Counted from the stretch's first letter, positions 16,175 through 25,124 are shown. The stretch: DNA of 64,000 nt from Chloroflexota bacterium (GCA_028287745.1 JAQBPB010000026.1:1-64000); one strand, 5' to 3'. The notes: a model not told the origin generated them from the letters alone. A program made the numbers and translations.

Positions 16175-19100
16175 TTAAAAGCCAGATTTTATAGGGGGTT
16201 CCAGGACCAAAACCGAGGGGACCTCCCGGGGGTAAGCCAGGCGCAGCAACATGTAACCGGCCCCGGCCAGCCCGGTCATTAACTCCGGTGTTTCCACGCC
16301 AAAGGGTGAGCCGGAGTCCCAGGTTTCCTGGTGCAAACCCTGCCAGATTTTACCTTTTAAGGCATCCAGTTCAGCTTGCAACTCCGGGGTCTGGGTCGTT
16401 AAAGAAGCTGCCAGGATTAAATCCATATTGCCCAGGTCGCCGTGACACAGGCAGTAATTTGTGCCGAAGCCTTCTTTGAGAGTGGTCTGAACGGCCGCTT
16501 TTATATCGGAACCCAGGGCCACATCCTGCAAGTAGGCCAGGGAGGCCACCCGGCTCAGACCTATCCCGGCCGCGCCGTAGCACCAGCCGGTCAGGTAATC
16601 CGCCCCTTCCAGTTTTACCGAGCCAGGGTTCCCGAAGTTTCGCAGGTCCGGCCAGTTCTGCTTCTCTTGCGAAAAGGTAGAGTTTTCGTAAGCGAAAGCC
16701 TGCTTACCGGCATGGTGAAAACGCTCTTTCTTACTGGCCGCACCCAGGGCCAGCAGGGCTAAACCGATGCCCGCCGCGCCGTGAGCCAGGCCGGTGAGAG
16801 GCCCATCCGAAGAAATAGGGCCGGTCCAGCCCAGACCCGCAGGCGACGGGACAGCTTTTGTCAGGAGATGGTCGCCGCACATAACGGCCAGTTCCAGGAT
16901 TGCCGGGTCGGTCTTGAACTTATACAGATTTAAAAGGCAAAGGAGCGTCCCGGCCGAACCGCCCAACAGGTCATAATGCTGGTCCTTGCGGATTAAAGGA
17001 GGTAAAAGCCCGGCCAATTTAACCGCTTCATCGAGTAGAGCCGGTTCTTGCCAGAGTTCCGCCAGGTGCGTATTGAGGTGGATCGCGCCCGCGATGCCGC
17101 TAAAGGCCCCAGGAGTAAGCCAGTTTTCCCGTTCCTTATGCCGGTCCAACTGGCGGTTCATGCCGGTAAACGCCTGCCGGGCCAGCCCGGTATATTCAGG
17201 GTTGCCGGTGATTTTACCCAGGTAAGCCAGAAACAGGCTGATACCGCTCAGGCCGCTATATAAATCGTAATCGGCCGAAGCGACTTCAAATTCGTTACCC
17301 GGTTGAAGGTTCAGGACGGCCCAGTTAGCCGCTCCCTCTTTGATTAAAGCCAGTTCGTGCAAGCGGTCGCCCATCCGGGCGGCCAGGCTTACCAGCGCTT
17401 GCGGGCCTACCGGCCCCGGCGGTTGAGCCTGAAACAGCACCGTTTTCTTTTTGGCATGAGCGAAGGGGTCCAACGTGGCAAAAGAAGCTTTGATGAACCA
17501 GAGCTGCGTCTCCAGGTCGGCCTGGGATAAACTGCCGATATGCTCGCTGACCGACTCAAGGCTGGACCGGTTGAAGAAATTGGGCCATACATCGCCCTGG
17601 CTACCGGTCAAATCCCGCGACCCAACCAGGGTAGTGAACAGCGGTATATCACCCTGTAGCAGGTCGGACTGCTCGGCAGAAATTAGCCGGGCCAGGAAAG
17701 GCTGGACTGCCACGCCCAACCAGAGCTTATCCAGGAAGCGGTTCCGGGTCAGGGCATTTTTTAACAATTCGGGGTGAAAGCTTTCCTTCAAAATCCGGCT
17801 ATAAGTCTTGGTAGACCGGACAATCACCCGGATAGGGTCATTTTTGAATTTTGGTAAGAACTCTTCCCGTAGAAATTTCCGGTTTTCAGCCAGAAGTAAG
17901 TAAACCTGCTTGAAACCGGCCAGGAAATCAGCCAGGTAATCATTCAACTCAACTTCCGCCCCATTTATAGTTGGCCGGTTATCAGAACCTTCCAGGGCAA
18001 TATGCTTTTTTACAATCCGCATTTCATCGGTAGCAAAACCTTCCCAGGTATTGATTGGAGTGGGTGAGAGTTGACCGGCTTTACCACCTAACCCGCTTAT
18101 ATCCAGCCCTTGTCCCAGGACGTTGGAGCCGGTGCGCTCCGGTAGCATCCCTATGCGCAATACCGAGTAGCCAACTCTATCCAGGGCCGGGTCATTGGCC
18201 TGTTTGAAGAACTCTTCCTCTAACCTGGGATGAAAGAGGGCTTCCAGGTCTACCAGGACCGGGTGTTCTCCGGCGGCAATCAGGTTTTCCGAGTGAAAAT
18301 CGGTGGCTTGCAGGGTATAAAGCAGGGCCAGGTAACCTCCCTGACGCCGGTAAAAGCGGTGTACCTCCGCGGCAGTCGAGCAGCCGGTGTAATGGGCAAA
18401 TTCGGACCAGCCGTATTTACCTGAGTCCAGGGTCTTCAGGACGCGGAAAGATGTTTCGAGTCCCTGGTTGCTCAGCCAGCCGAGCAGCTCGTTAAAATGA
18501 ACGTCTATACTGACCGGTTTTGGTTTGTATATAAGCCGGTAACCGGAGTCAAACTTTAGCCTGACCACGCTCCGGCCGCCCCGGTGGCTGTCCCCGGCGG
18601 CTTCAACTTCTACCAGTTGGCCCGGACTGCCGGTTTCGGGCCAGAACAACCGGCCAAGCTTTTCCCAATCCGCGCACAGATGGCCTAGAAATTCCAGGCT
18701 GAAATTCAGCCAGTTACTTACGGTAATCACAAGCTGGCGAGCAAGCACCGGGTACTCTTCCAGGAGCACCGCCAGGTTAGCCGGTTGGCTCAGGCGAGAA
18801 ATAAAATTGTTAAAGCGTTCCTGGGGGGTTTCACCTTCCAGGCGTCCCTGGACGCGGGCTACGTTTATTTCCAGGGCGATAACCCTGGCTAATTTAGTGG
18901 CAAGCAAGGCGGGTAAATTTGCCAGCAGCTGCCCGGTCACAATTTCGGCTTTAAAAGGTACTTGCGGATATTGGCCGGCCAGGGCCCGGATGCCCGCCTG
19001 AAGCCGGGCAAGGTTAGTCGCTACTAAAGGTTTAATAAGGTTAAGGAATAGCAGTTTATTTTCCCGGTCTTCGACATCCGGCAAAATTAAGTCAAAATTT

Positions 19101-19471
19101 ATTTCTTCGTCCTGGTTTTCAAAGGCTGCTACAAACTGCTCTAACCAGCCGGGAATGAACGGAGTCCGTGAGAATAAAGCCTGTTCCGGCTCAGCCAACA
19201 GGGCCAGTAAATTTTCTTCAGTCAGGTTATCGGCGGCCACCCGCTGTTTGAAATAATTGGCTTTATTAAAGGGAGGTTGCTCTTGCCATTTCTGGAACTG
19301 ACGCCGGGCTTTTTCACCGGGAAAGTCAGCCGGGGTTTCTTGCAAACCGGTCACCTGTCCTGCCAGTCCGGCTCTTTCTGACAGAAACAAGGCCCGGTAC
19401 CAGGCCGGATTGTGCGTGGAAAGAAGATTTAATTTCTGGTTTTCAGTAATTAAGTCAGCCATTTTACTCAT
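16175..19471 (-). CDS. lanM: class II lanthipeptide synthetase LanM
   Basis: A 1098-residue bifunctional enzyme, a normal LanM length. The N-terminal dehydratase (DUF4135) has the kinase-like catalytic stretch 'TDFHSENLIAAGEHPVLVDLEA' near residue 390, which phosphorylates and eliminates Ser/Thr. The C-terminal LanC-like cyclase has GxxG-type repeats ('GLSGISLFLAY', 'GLAHGAAGIGLALL') and zinc ligands in 'GWCYGAAGIG' (about 962) and 'CLCHGDLGN' (about 1007). It should install (methyl)lanthionine rings in the precursor encoded just upstream. Two in-frame ATG codons (19471 and 19462) are possible starts; neither has a strong ribosome binding site, so translation may depend on coupling or on the attenuator hairpin before it. 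No LanT transporter/protease is encoded nearby. Confidence 0.95.
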   Translation of the reverse strand: MSKMADLITENQKLNLLSTHNPAWYRALFLSERAGLAGQVTGLQETPADFPGEKARRQFQKWQEQPPFNKANYFKQRVAADNLTEENLLALLAEPEQALFSRTPFIPGWLEQFVAAFENQDEEINFDLILPDVEDRENKLLFLNLIKPLVATNLARLQAGIRALAGQYPQVPFKAEIVTGQLLANLPALLATKLARVIALEINVARVQGRLEGETPQERFNNFISRLSQPANLAVLLEEYPVLARQLVITVSNWLNFSLEFLGHLCADWEKLGRLFWPETGSPGQLVEVEAAGDSHRGGRSVVRLKFDSGYRLIYKPKPVSIDVHFNELLGWLSNQGLETSFRVLKTLDSGKYGWSEFAHYTGCSTAAEVHRFYRRQGGYLALLYTLQATDFHSENLIAAGEHPVLVDLEALFHPRLEEEFFKQANDPALDRVGYSVLRIGMLPERTGSNVLGQGLDISGLGGKAGQLSPTPINTWEGFATDEMRIVKKHIALEGSDNRPTINGAEVELNDYLADFLAGFKQVYLLLAENRKFLREEFLPKFKNDPIRVIVRSTKTYSRILKESFHPELLKNALTRNRFLDKLWLGVAVQPFLARLISAEQSDLLQGDIPLFTTLVGSRDLTGSQGDVWPNFFNRSSLESVSEHIGSLSQADLETQLWFIKASFATLDPFAHAKKKTVLFQAQPPGPVGPQALVSLAARMGDRLHELALIKEGAANWAVLNLQPGNEFEVASADYDLYSGLSGISLFLAYLGKITGNPEYTGLARQAFTGMNRQLDRHKERENWLTPGAFSGIAGAIHLNTHLAELWQEPALLDEAVKLAGLLPPLIRKDQHYDLLGGSAGTLLCLLNLYKFKTDPAILELAVMCGDHLLTKAVPSPAGLGWTGPISSDGPLTGLAHGAAGIGLALLALGAASKKERFHHAGKQAFAYENSTFSQEKQNWPDLRNFGNPGSVKLEGADYLTGWCYGAAGIGLSRVASLAYLQDVALGSDIKAAVQTTLKEGFGTNYCLCHGDLGNMDLILAASLTTQTPELQAELDALKGKIWQGLHQETWDSGSPFGVETPELMTGLAGAGYMLLRLAYPREVPSVLVLEPPIKSGF

Positions 19472-19525
19472 TTCTATAATAAAGCTTTACAGGATTAATC
19501 CGGAAACCAAACTTTTTAAAGTGAA

Positions 19526-19553
19526 GGCAGAAGCCTTTTAAAGGGCTTCTGCC
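19526..19553 (-). other. hairpin between lanA and lanM (partial terminator)
   Basis: Perfect 10-bp stem GGCAGAAGCC / GGCTTCTGCC with an 8-base loop, without a T tract on the minus strand. Leaky hairpins between a precursor gene and its synthetase gene are common in lanthipeptide operons and let the precursor be made in excess. Confidence 0.6.
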
Positions 19554-19595
19554 TCGATGGTTACTTTTTCAAATTAGTGGAAAGCTAAAATGAAA

Positions 19596-19811
19596 TTAGC
19601 AGCCGCAGCCCTGGATTTTCGTCCGAGCGCTGTAGCATTCAGGTGTGCGGTAAGGGGGGCGGCCACCCGAAATTTCATCAAGCTCTTCCTCCTGCAATTC
19701 AAAATCGCCGACGGGGTTGGCGGGAAGCTTGGCAAGCTGTTCAGGAGTAAGGCTATTGCGGTACTCTTCGTCTTTCCAGGCCCGGGCAATATCGATTTCG
19801 TCATTGTTCAT
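19596..19811 (-). CDS. lanA: class II lanthipeptide precursor (mersacidin-type leader)
   Basis: A 71-residue peptide starting at ATG 19811 after AAGGAG. The leader (about residues 1-50) has the mersacidin/lichenicidin-type pattern 'DIARAWKDEEYRNSLTPEQL' followed by 'LPANPVG' and an acidic stretch, ending at a double-glycine site 'EISGG'. The predicted core is 21 residues, contains 'TPECYSARTKIQGCGC', and has three Ser/Thr (core positions 6, 11, 14) and three Cys (9, 19, 21), enough for up to three thioether rings. It also has four basic residues and two prolines at positions 2-3. The core does not look like the mersacidin, lichenicidin or lacticin 481 cores I know. The 76-residue ORF in another frame (19574-19804) is a shadow. 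Confidence 0.9.
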   Translation of the reverse strand: MNNDEIDIARAWKDEEYRNSLTPEQLAKLPANPVGDFELQEEELDEISGGRPPYRTPECYSARTKIQGCGC

Positions 19812-19875
19812 TTATTTTCTCCTTGAAGTTTAATTTTTGACTGCGTTACCTTTTGGGGCGCAGAAAATAATACTT

Positions 19876-19911
19876 AGCTTGACCAGGTTGAAAACCTGTC
19901 TGGCTAAAGCT
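19876..19911. promoter_or_regulatory. interrupted inverted repeat upstream of lanA
   Basis: Nested arms AGCTT...AAGCT, CCAG...CTGG and AGGTT...AACCT around a short centre, 65-100 bases upstream of the lanA start. It could be an operator or the base of a leader hairpin. No clear -35/-10 pair for lanA was found. Confidence 0.35.
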
Positions 19912-20122
19912 TATCCTGACGATGGTCAATGAAAATGAATTAGGTCAAATGCAAATCTAAAATTGATGTTTTAGATTGTTCGAGTGGTACGGAATAATTA
20001 TACGAAAATTAAATTACTATGTCTGTGAGATAAATTACATTTATTTAAGATAAGAAAAAAGGAAAGAAAATATTTAATTGGCAAATTTCAAAGAGAAGTG
20101 ATTACAAAGGCGAAATCACATA

Positions 20123-20162
20123 TTGACAGTGCTTATAAGCAATGATATTATTTCAATAATAT
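20123..20162 (+). promoter_or_regulatory. promoter with overlapping operators, ArsR-type regulator gene
   Basis: Perfect spacing: TTGACA (20123-20128), 17 bases, TATTAT (20146-20151). The spacer contains the palindrome GCTTATAAGC, and the -10 is embedded in the perfect 18-bp palindrome ATATTATTTCAATAATAT (20145-20162). This position suggests autorepression by the encoded regulator. The remaining gap back to lanA is AT-rich and otherwise empty. Confidence 0.65.
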
Positions 20163-20237
20163 TGGAGCACTACAATTAAACTGTTGTAATTTATGTAGAT
20201 TTAATTTCATATGCTACGTAAAAGCTGAAACGACATA

Positions 20238-21194
20238 ATGGAAGATATTGAGCTAACAAATCGAGCTTTAACGCTATCGAACATTAAAGATACAGGTCAA
20301 TTAAGGCTTGTGTTAAAAGCACTGGACTCAGATAACCGGCTGCGCATCCTTGATTACCTGTCTAATAAAGTAGCAACGCTCAGCGAAATAGCAGCGGTTA
20401 TGGAACTTCCAATTTCAACAACTGCCCTGCATATAGACACCCTGAAGGAAGCGGGTTTGATTAGCATCCAGCACAAACCTTCTACCCGGGGCGGGATCCA
20501 GAAGGTTTGTGCCCGGATGTACGACCGGATAGAAGTGCGCCTGCCGGTCGTCAAGCCAGAACGGGAGCAGTCAGTTGAACTTTATATGCCGATTGGGAAG
20601 TTTATTGACTGCCAGGTTACGCCGACCTGCGGCCTGTTAACCGACACGCATATAATCGGATTTCTGGATGACCCGGCCTCCTTCTACGAGCCGGAAACCG
20701 CCAATGCTTCGTTGCTCTGGTTCCACCAGGGTTATGTGGAGTACCGCTTTCCAAACCGTTTACCGGCGAATACCACGGCGAAATCGCTTAGGTTAAGCAT
20801 GGAAATCTGCTCGGAAGCCCCGTTGTACAACCTGGATTGGCCCTCTGATATTACTTTATGGATTAACGGTGTGGAAGTGGGCACCTGGACAAGTCCGGCG
20901 GACTTTGGCGGAGAACCGGGCCGTCTTACGCCCGCCTGGTGGACCCGGGGTACTCAGTACGGCTTGCTAAAATTCTGGCACGTCAGCGAACAATTGTCGG
21001 AAGTGGATGGCATGAAGATATCAGCGGTTAATATACACGACCTTAAACTTAAAAAGTCACCTTTTATTTCTATACGAATCGGGGTAAAAGCGGATGCGCA
21101 GCACGTCGGCGGCCTCAATTTGTTCGGTTCCAAATTTGGCAATTACCCACAGGACCTGGTGCTCAGCCTCGGCTATCGGACCCTGGGAAATTAG
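20238..21194 (+). CDS. ArsR-like HTH regulator with C-terminal sensor-like domain
   Basis: A 318-residue protein. Residues ~20-85 form an ArsR-type winged helix-turn-helix ('ALDSDNRLRILDYLSNKVATLSEIA', then 'MELPISTTALHIDTLKEAGLI'). The long C-terminal part (about 110-318) is rich in Trp, Phe and Gly and looks beta-stranded ('DITLWINGVEVGTWTSPADFG'); it has no catalytic motif I recognise and could be a carbohydrate-sensing beta-sandwich. Classical ArsR proteins are only ~100 residues, so this is a sensor fusion. The gene is followed 89 bases later by a GH2 glycosidase and probably controls it in response to a sugar. Palindromes overlapping its promoter suggest autoregulation. Confidence 0.75.
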   Translation: MEDIELTNRALTLSNIKDTGQLRLVLKALDSDNRLRILDYLSNKVATLSEIAAVMELPISTTALHIDTLKEAGLISIQHKPSTRGGIQKVCARMYDRIEVRLPVVKPEREQSVELYMPIGKFIDCQVTPTCGLLTDTHIIGFLDDPASFYEPETANASLLWFHQGYVEYRFPNRLPANTTAKSLRLSMEICSEAPLYNLDWPSDITLWINGVEVGTWTSPADFGGEPGRLTPAWWTRGTQYGLLKFWHVSEQLSEVDGMKISAVNIHDLKLKKSPFISIRIGVKADAQHVGGLNLFGSKFGNYPQDLVLSLGYRTLGN

Positions 21195-21283
21195 GGCCCT
21201 TACCGGTTAAAAGTTGTTGGAAGTTCAGGTAGGACTGTAATCAGGTATGTTAAATAAGCAGTAAAACGAAAGGAAATGTGTTA

Positions 21284-23134
21284 ATGGAACGAGATGAGAA
21301 CCATCCGAGGCCCCAGTTAATACGCGAAAACTGGACGGACCTGGGAGGAAAATGGGGCTTCGCCTATGACGATAGCAATGTAGGGCTGAATGAAGGCTGG
21401 GAAACCAGGTCTGAAGTTTTCAATAAGATCATTACCGTACCTTTTCCACCTGAATCCGAGGCCAGCGGCATCGGGGATAAAGCTTTCCACCCGGTAGTGT
21501 GGTATCGCCGCACTTTTCAGCCTGACCCGGCCCACCGGCAGGGCCGCCTTTTATTACACTTTGGCGCGGTAGATTACCAGGCCCTGGTCTGGGTAAACAA
21601 CCGGTTGGTGGCCCAGCACGAAGGCGGCAATACGCCTTTTACCGCCGATATAACCACGGCCTTAGACCCCGAGAAAGCCGATCAGGTTATCGTGGTGCGA
21701 GCGGAGGACCAGCCGACCGACCTTACCCAACCACGCGGCAAGCAGTACTGGGAAAAGCAGCCGCGCCGTATCTGGTACGACCGCACCACCGGCATCTGGC
21801 AGCCGGTCTGGTTGGAATATGTAGCCGAAACTTATATTGCTGAAATACGCTGGACTCCCGACCTCGACCGGGGCTTGCTAGGCGTAGAAGTCAAGCTCAA
21901 TCAAAAACCGGCCCGGCCCTTGAAACTGCATATTGAGCTTTCAATCCGGGGCATCTCGCTGGCGGAAGATGACATTAAAGTAGAACGCTCCGAAGTACGC
22001 CGCGAAATTGCCCTTGAACCGGGCGAAGTAACCATGAACCGGGAAGAAATACTCTGGTCACCCATGTATCCAAACCTGATTGACGCCGAGCTAAGTTTGC
22101 GTGAAGGTGATAGGGTACAGGACCGGGTGTTGAGCTACGCCGGGCTGCGCAGCGCCGCCTTCAACCGGGGTTACTTTTTGTTGAACGGGCGGCCCTACTA
22201 CCTGCGCCTGGCCCTTGAACAGGGCTATTGGCCGGAAACGCACCTGGCTGCCCCCAGTAATGAAGCCCTGAAGCGCGAAGTGGGACTGGCTAAAGAACTG
22301 GGCTTTAACGGCGTGCGTATCCACCAGAAGGTGGAAGACCCGCGCTTTTTGTACTGGTGCGACCGCCTGGGCCTGCTGGTCTGGGGAGAGATGGCTAATG
22401 CCTATGTCTTTTCAGCCACAGCCATCGAGAAATTCACGCGGGAATGGCTGGACGTGGTACGCCGGGATTACAGCCACCCCTGCATTATTACCTGGGTGCC
22501 TTTGAACGAAAGCTGGGGCGTACCGAACCTGGAACAGGACTCTATGCAGCGCAGCTATGTTAAAGCTCTGTACAATCTCACTCACGCGCTGGACGGCACC
22601 CGGCCGGTTATCGGGAATGACGGCTGGGAACATGTAGTGGGAGATGTCTGGGGTATTCACGATTACGCGCCGAGCGGGTCTATTATTCGCGAAAGGTACG
22701 GCTCGGCTGAGGCGGTTAAACAGGCCCTGGCACAGACCCAACCACACTATCGCAACCTGATTTTGCCGGAAAACACCCATAAAGGTGAGCCGGTGATGCT
22801 GACCGAGGTAGGCGGGTTCAGTCTTTCGCCGGGGCAGGGCGAAGCCTGGTGGGGTTACGCGACCGCCCATGATAACGAGTCTTTCCTGGCGAAATACACC
22901 GACCTGATCCAGGCCATCCTGGACTGCCCGACTATTACCGGCTTTTGCTACACGCAATTAACCGATACGGGCCAGGAAACAAACGGGCTGCTGCGGGCTG
23001 ACCGCACCTCCAAGCTTGATCCAAAAGCAATTAAGGCGGTGACTGCCGGGCCTACAAAGGCAATGCCGGGGGAGATAATTAAAAACATACAGCTGGCTAC
23101 GGAAATTACTTCTTTCCAGGAAGGCGGCGTATAG
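21284..23134 (+). CDS. glycoside hydrolase family 2 enzyme
   Basis: A 616-residue cytoplasmic GH2 enzyme. ATG 21284 is preferred over GTG 21278 because AAAGGAAA lies at the right distance. Order of domains: N-terminal jelly-roll ('WYRRTFQPDP', 'LHFGAVDYQALVWVNNRLVAQHEGG'), an immunoglobulin-like middle, then a TIM barrel. The acid/base is Glu409 in 'WVPLNESWGVP' and the nucleophile is Glu508 in 'VMLTEVGGFS'. It lacks the C-terminal domains of LacZ, so beta-galactosidase, beta-glucuronidase and beta-mannosidase are all possible. No signal peptide is present, so it acts on imported oligosaccharides, presumably delivered by the CUT1 transporter downstream. It ends at strong double terminators. 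Confidence 0.9.
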   Translation: MERDENHPRPQLIRENWTDLGGKWGFAYDDSNVGLNEGWETRSEVFNKIITVPFPPESEASGIGDKAFHPVVWYRRTFQPDPAHRQGRLLLHFGAVDYQALVWVNNRLVAQHEGGNTPFTADITTALDPEKADQVIVVRAEDQPTDLTQPRGKQYWEKQPRRIWYDRTTGIWQPVWLEYVAETYIAEIRWTPDLDRGLLGVEVKLNQKPARPLKLHIELSIRGISLAEDDIKVERSEVRREIALEPGEVTMNREEILWSPMYPNLIDAELSLREGDRVQDRVLSYAGLRSAAFNRGYFLLNGRPYYLRLALEQGYWPETHLAAPSNEALKREVGLAKELGFNGVRIHQKVEDPRFLYWCDRLGLLVWGEMANAYVFSATAIEKFTREWLDVVRRDYSHPCIITWVPLNESWGVPNLEQDSMQRSYVKALYNLTHALDGTRPVIGNDGWEHVVGDVWGIHDYAPSGSIIRERYGSAEAVKQALAQTQPHYRNLILPENTHKGEPVMLTEVGGFSLSPGQGEAWWGYATAHDNESFLAKYTDLIQAILDCPTITGFCYTQLTDTGQETNGLLRADRTSKLDPKAIKAVTAGPTKAMPGEIIKNIQLATEITSFQEGGV

Positions 23135-23229
23135 CGGTTTAGAATATCCTGCCAGGTGAGATAGTATAAAATTTTATTCGTTTGTTGAGTAGAATTTTGA
23201 GTTAATCATCCGAATGGAAACCAAAGCCT

Positions 23230-23260
23230 GCCACCTGTCTAACAACCCTGGACAGGTGGC
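23230..23260 (+). terminator. hairpin after GH2 gene
   Basis: Perfect 10-bp stem GCCACCTGTC / GACAGGTGGC with an 11-base loop, followed by TAATAAATAA. It probably works together with the next hairpin. Confidence 0.6.
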
Positions 23261-23261
23261 T

Positions 23262-23317
23262 AATAAATAAAAGAGGTGCCAGCTTCCGATAGCGAGCCAG
23301 CACCTCTTTTATTTATT
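23262..23317. terminator. strong bidirectional terminator
   Basis: Perfect 18-bp stem (AATAAATAAAAGAGGTGC and its complement) with a 20-base loop; the arms supply A and T tracts for both strands. The ~200 bases from here to the LacI gene end at 23524 hold nothing I can identify. Confidence 0.85.
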
Positions 23318-23523
23318 AATGTAGATTAGTACTTTTCAGCGCTTGAACTGTCCCGGCGCTATTAGACACCCTGTCGCGGTTACATAGGGCCGGTTAAGCC
23401 TGTGTTACCGGACTTAGACGAGCATGGAAGCGTCAAAAAACGGTATTTGACCGGAGTAGTCACACCGCTGGTCAGGAAAAGATACTGTAATGGGTCGTAC
23501 CAGGCAATGCCGGTTAGTTTGAA

Positions 23524-24573
23524 CTAAGAAGGCGAGTAAACTTTGTAATTGAAATCATTACGGACCACGGTAGCTACCGACTCTCTGATCAGTAATTCGG
23601 TATTCAAGACAGGCAAATTCGGTTCCTGGTTCTCTATCAAATTCAGGGCGGCCTGGGCCGCCGCGATGCCTATTTCGGTTAGAGGCTGCCTGACGGTAGT
23701 CAGGGGGGGAATGGTGTAGGCCGAACCGGGCTGGTCGTCATAGCCAACAATTGAAATATCGTCGGGCACGCGCATGCCGTGGCGGTAGAAGCCTAACCTG
23801 GCGCCCATTGCCATCATGTCGTTACCGGCAAAAAGGGCCGTAAAGCGCACGCCCCTGGTGAACAGCACGCCCACCCCAAACAAACCGGATTGCTCCTCGA
23901 AATCGCCTTCTACAATAAGCTGCGGGTCCGGTTCAAGACCGGCGTCCCGGAGGGCCTGTTTATAGCCTTCGAAACGCTGCATGCCGTCCGGCACATTCAG
24001 GGCACCGGTGATATGGGCGATACGAGTGTGGCCGCGTTCAATCAGGTAGCGGGTAGCCTGGTAAGCGCCCTGAAAATTGGAAACTACCAGGCACTGTTTT
24101 TCCAGGCCGGACAGCTTTCGCCCAATCGAAATCAGGGGGATTTCTTTAGCAATTTCAAGAAGATATGTTTCATCAACCTGGTTCCACAAAGTGACAATCG
24201 CGTCAACCCGCCGGGCCACCAGCAGGTCAAGTAACTTGCGCTCTTCTTCCAGCCTGTAATTGCTGCTGGCTACCAGCGAGCGATAGGGCGTCAGTTCCAG
24301 GCCCTGCTCAATGCCATTGATGATAGTGTTGTAGAAAATACTGGCGCTCTGGGGTATCAGGATACCGATGGTCATGGTGCGGCCCCGGCCCAGTTCCTGG
24401 GCGACCAGGTTTGGCTTGAAGTTCAGGTTCTGGACCGCTTTTAGCACCGCTGCCCTTTTAGCGGGGTCCACTGGCATACTATTATTAAGCACCCGCGAAA
24501 CGGTGCTGGCCGAAACACCCGCTTCGTTAGCGATATCAAATATAGTAGTAGAATTGCGCCTTTTTTTGCTCAT
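23524..24573 (-). CDS. LacI-family transcriptional regulator
   Basis: A 349-residue repressor. ATG 24573 is used because AGGTGG precedes it. The helix-turn-helix and hinge are typical ('TTIFDIANEAGVSASTVSRVL', 'NFKPNLVAQELGRGRT'), and the sugar-binding core has the family end 'ISIVGYDDQPGSAYTIPPLTTVRQP'. It is divergent from the CUT1 transporter/glycosidase operon. Similar LacI-type half-palindromes (TTGAxACCGCTTTC) are found both upstream of this gene and over the -35 of the transporter operon, so it probably represses both until an oligosaccharide from that pathway binds. Confidence 0.93.
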   Translation of the reverse strand: MSKKRRNSTTIFDIANEAGVSASTVSRVLNNSMPVDPAKRAAVLKAVQNLNFKPNLVAQELGRGRTMTIGILIPQSASIFYNTIINGIEQGLELTPYRSLVASSNYRLEEERKLLDLLVARRVDAIVTLWNQVDETYLLEIAKEIPLISIGRKLSGLEKQCLVVSNFQGAYQATRYLIERGHTRIAHITGALNVPDGMQRFEGYKQALRDAGLEPDPQLIVEGDFEEQSGLFGVGVLFTRGVRFTALFAGNDMMAMGARLGFYRHGMRVPDDISIVGYDDQPGSAYTIPPLTTVRQPLTEIGIAAAQAALNLIENQEPNLPVLNTELLIRESVATVVRNDFNYKVYSPS

Positions 24574-24622
24574 TGCCACCTGTCTGTAGTCTTTGCAACT
24601 TATTGCAAGATTAGCTGATGTT

Positions 24623-24638
24623 AAGAAAGCGGTTTCAA
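24623..24638. promoter_or_regulatory. LacI-type operator near its own gene
   Basis: AAGAAAGCGGTTTCAA; its complement TTGAAACCGCTTTCTT closely resembles the operator at 24914 (TTGACACCGCTTTCAA, 13 of 16). It lies 50 bases upstream of the LacI start codon, downstream of that gene's promoter. Confidence 0.6.
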
Positions 24639-24671
24639 GTTATAAGAGGTTTACCCGGTTTTGCAGTCTTT

Positions 24672-24703
24672 ATTATAACCCGTCTTGAAATAAATTTCAA
24701 GAC
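24672..24703 (-). promoter_or_regulatory. lacI promoter overlapped by a perfect palindrome
   Basis: Minus strand TTGAAA (24700-24695), 17 bases, TATAAT (24677-24672). The -35 and upstream part of the spacer are covered by a perfect 22-bp palindrome with arms GTCTTGAAAT (24682-24703), a second potential binding site. Confidence 0.65.
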
Positions 24704-24913
24704 CTTGCAAAAAATGACATTTTTATCATTCACAACCATTCAAAGCTTTTAAAGCCGGATTTAAATACTGCTAAAAACGGCATTGCGAAGAGAAAACTGC
24801 TTAAAAGAGGAAGGGAATGGAGCCTTTTAACCTGGCAGTAATAATTAACGAGCCATTTTATGCCGGTTGCTTAAATTTAACCAGTTTTGGGGATTCTCTC
24901 TTGAAAGAATCTC

Positions 24914-24942
24914 TTGACACCGCTTTCAAACTATTGTATCAT
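24914..24942 (+). promoter_or_regulatory. promoter and LacI operator of the CUT1 operon
   Basis: TTGACA (24914-24919), 17 bases, TATCAT (24937-24942). The -35 is part of the operator-like TTGACACCGCTTTCAA, so repressor binding would compete with RNA polymerase. The 73-codon ORF at 24817-25038 spans this promoter and is not called. Confidence 0.65.
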
Positions 24943-25124
24943 TCTATTATTACAAATCTTACAATGCAGTATTTAAAAATGGTTATCAAACGCGACTCTA
25001 CACTCCAGGCTGACAAATCAATACATAAATATATATAACGATGGACTCAGTCAAAAGGTAATTTTCTACACGAACAATCTATTGACCAGTTTTAATGAAA
25101 GGTAGTAGTGCTTGCTACTTTTCG

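Noticed and set aside
19574-19804. 76-codon ORF as an alternative lanthipeptide precursor
   Set aside because: It is another frame of the real precursor gene; only the 19596-19811 frame has the leader motif, GG site and Cys-rich end.
24950-24966. TTACAAATCTTACAATG as a fourth copy of the HDO regulon operator
   Set aside because: Only about 12 of 18 positions agree and it sits before a different, LacI-controlled operon.
24817-25038. 73-codon plus-strand ORF in the lacI/CUT1 gap
   Set aside because: It runs across the promoter and operator of the sugar operon and lacks any family resemblance.
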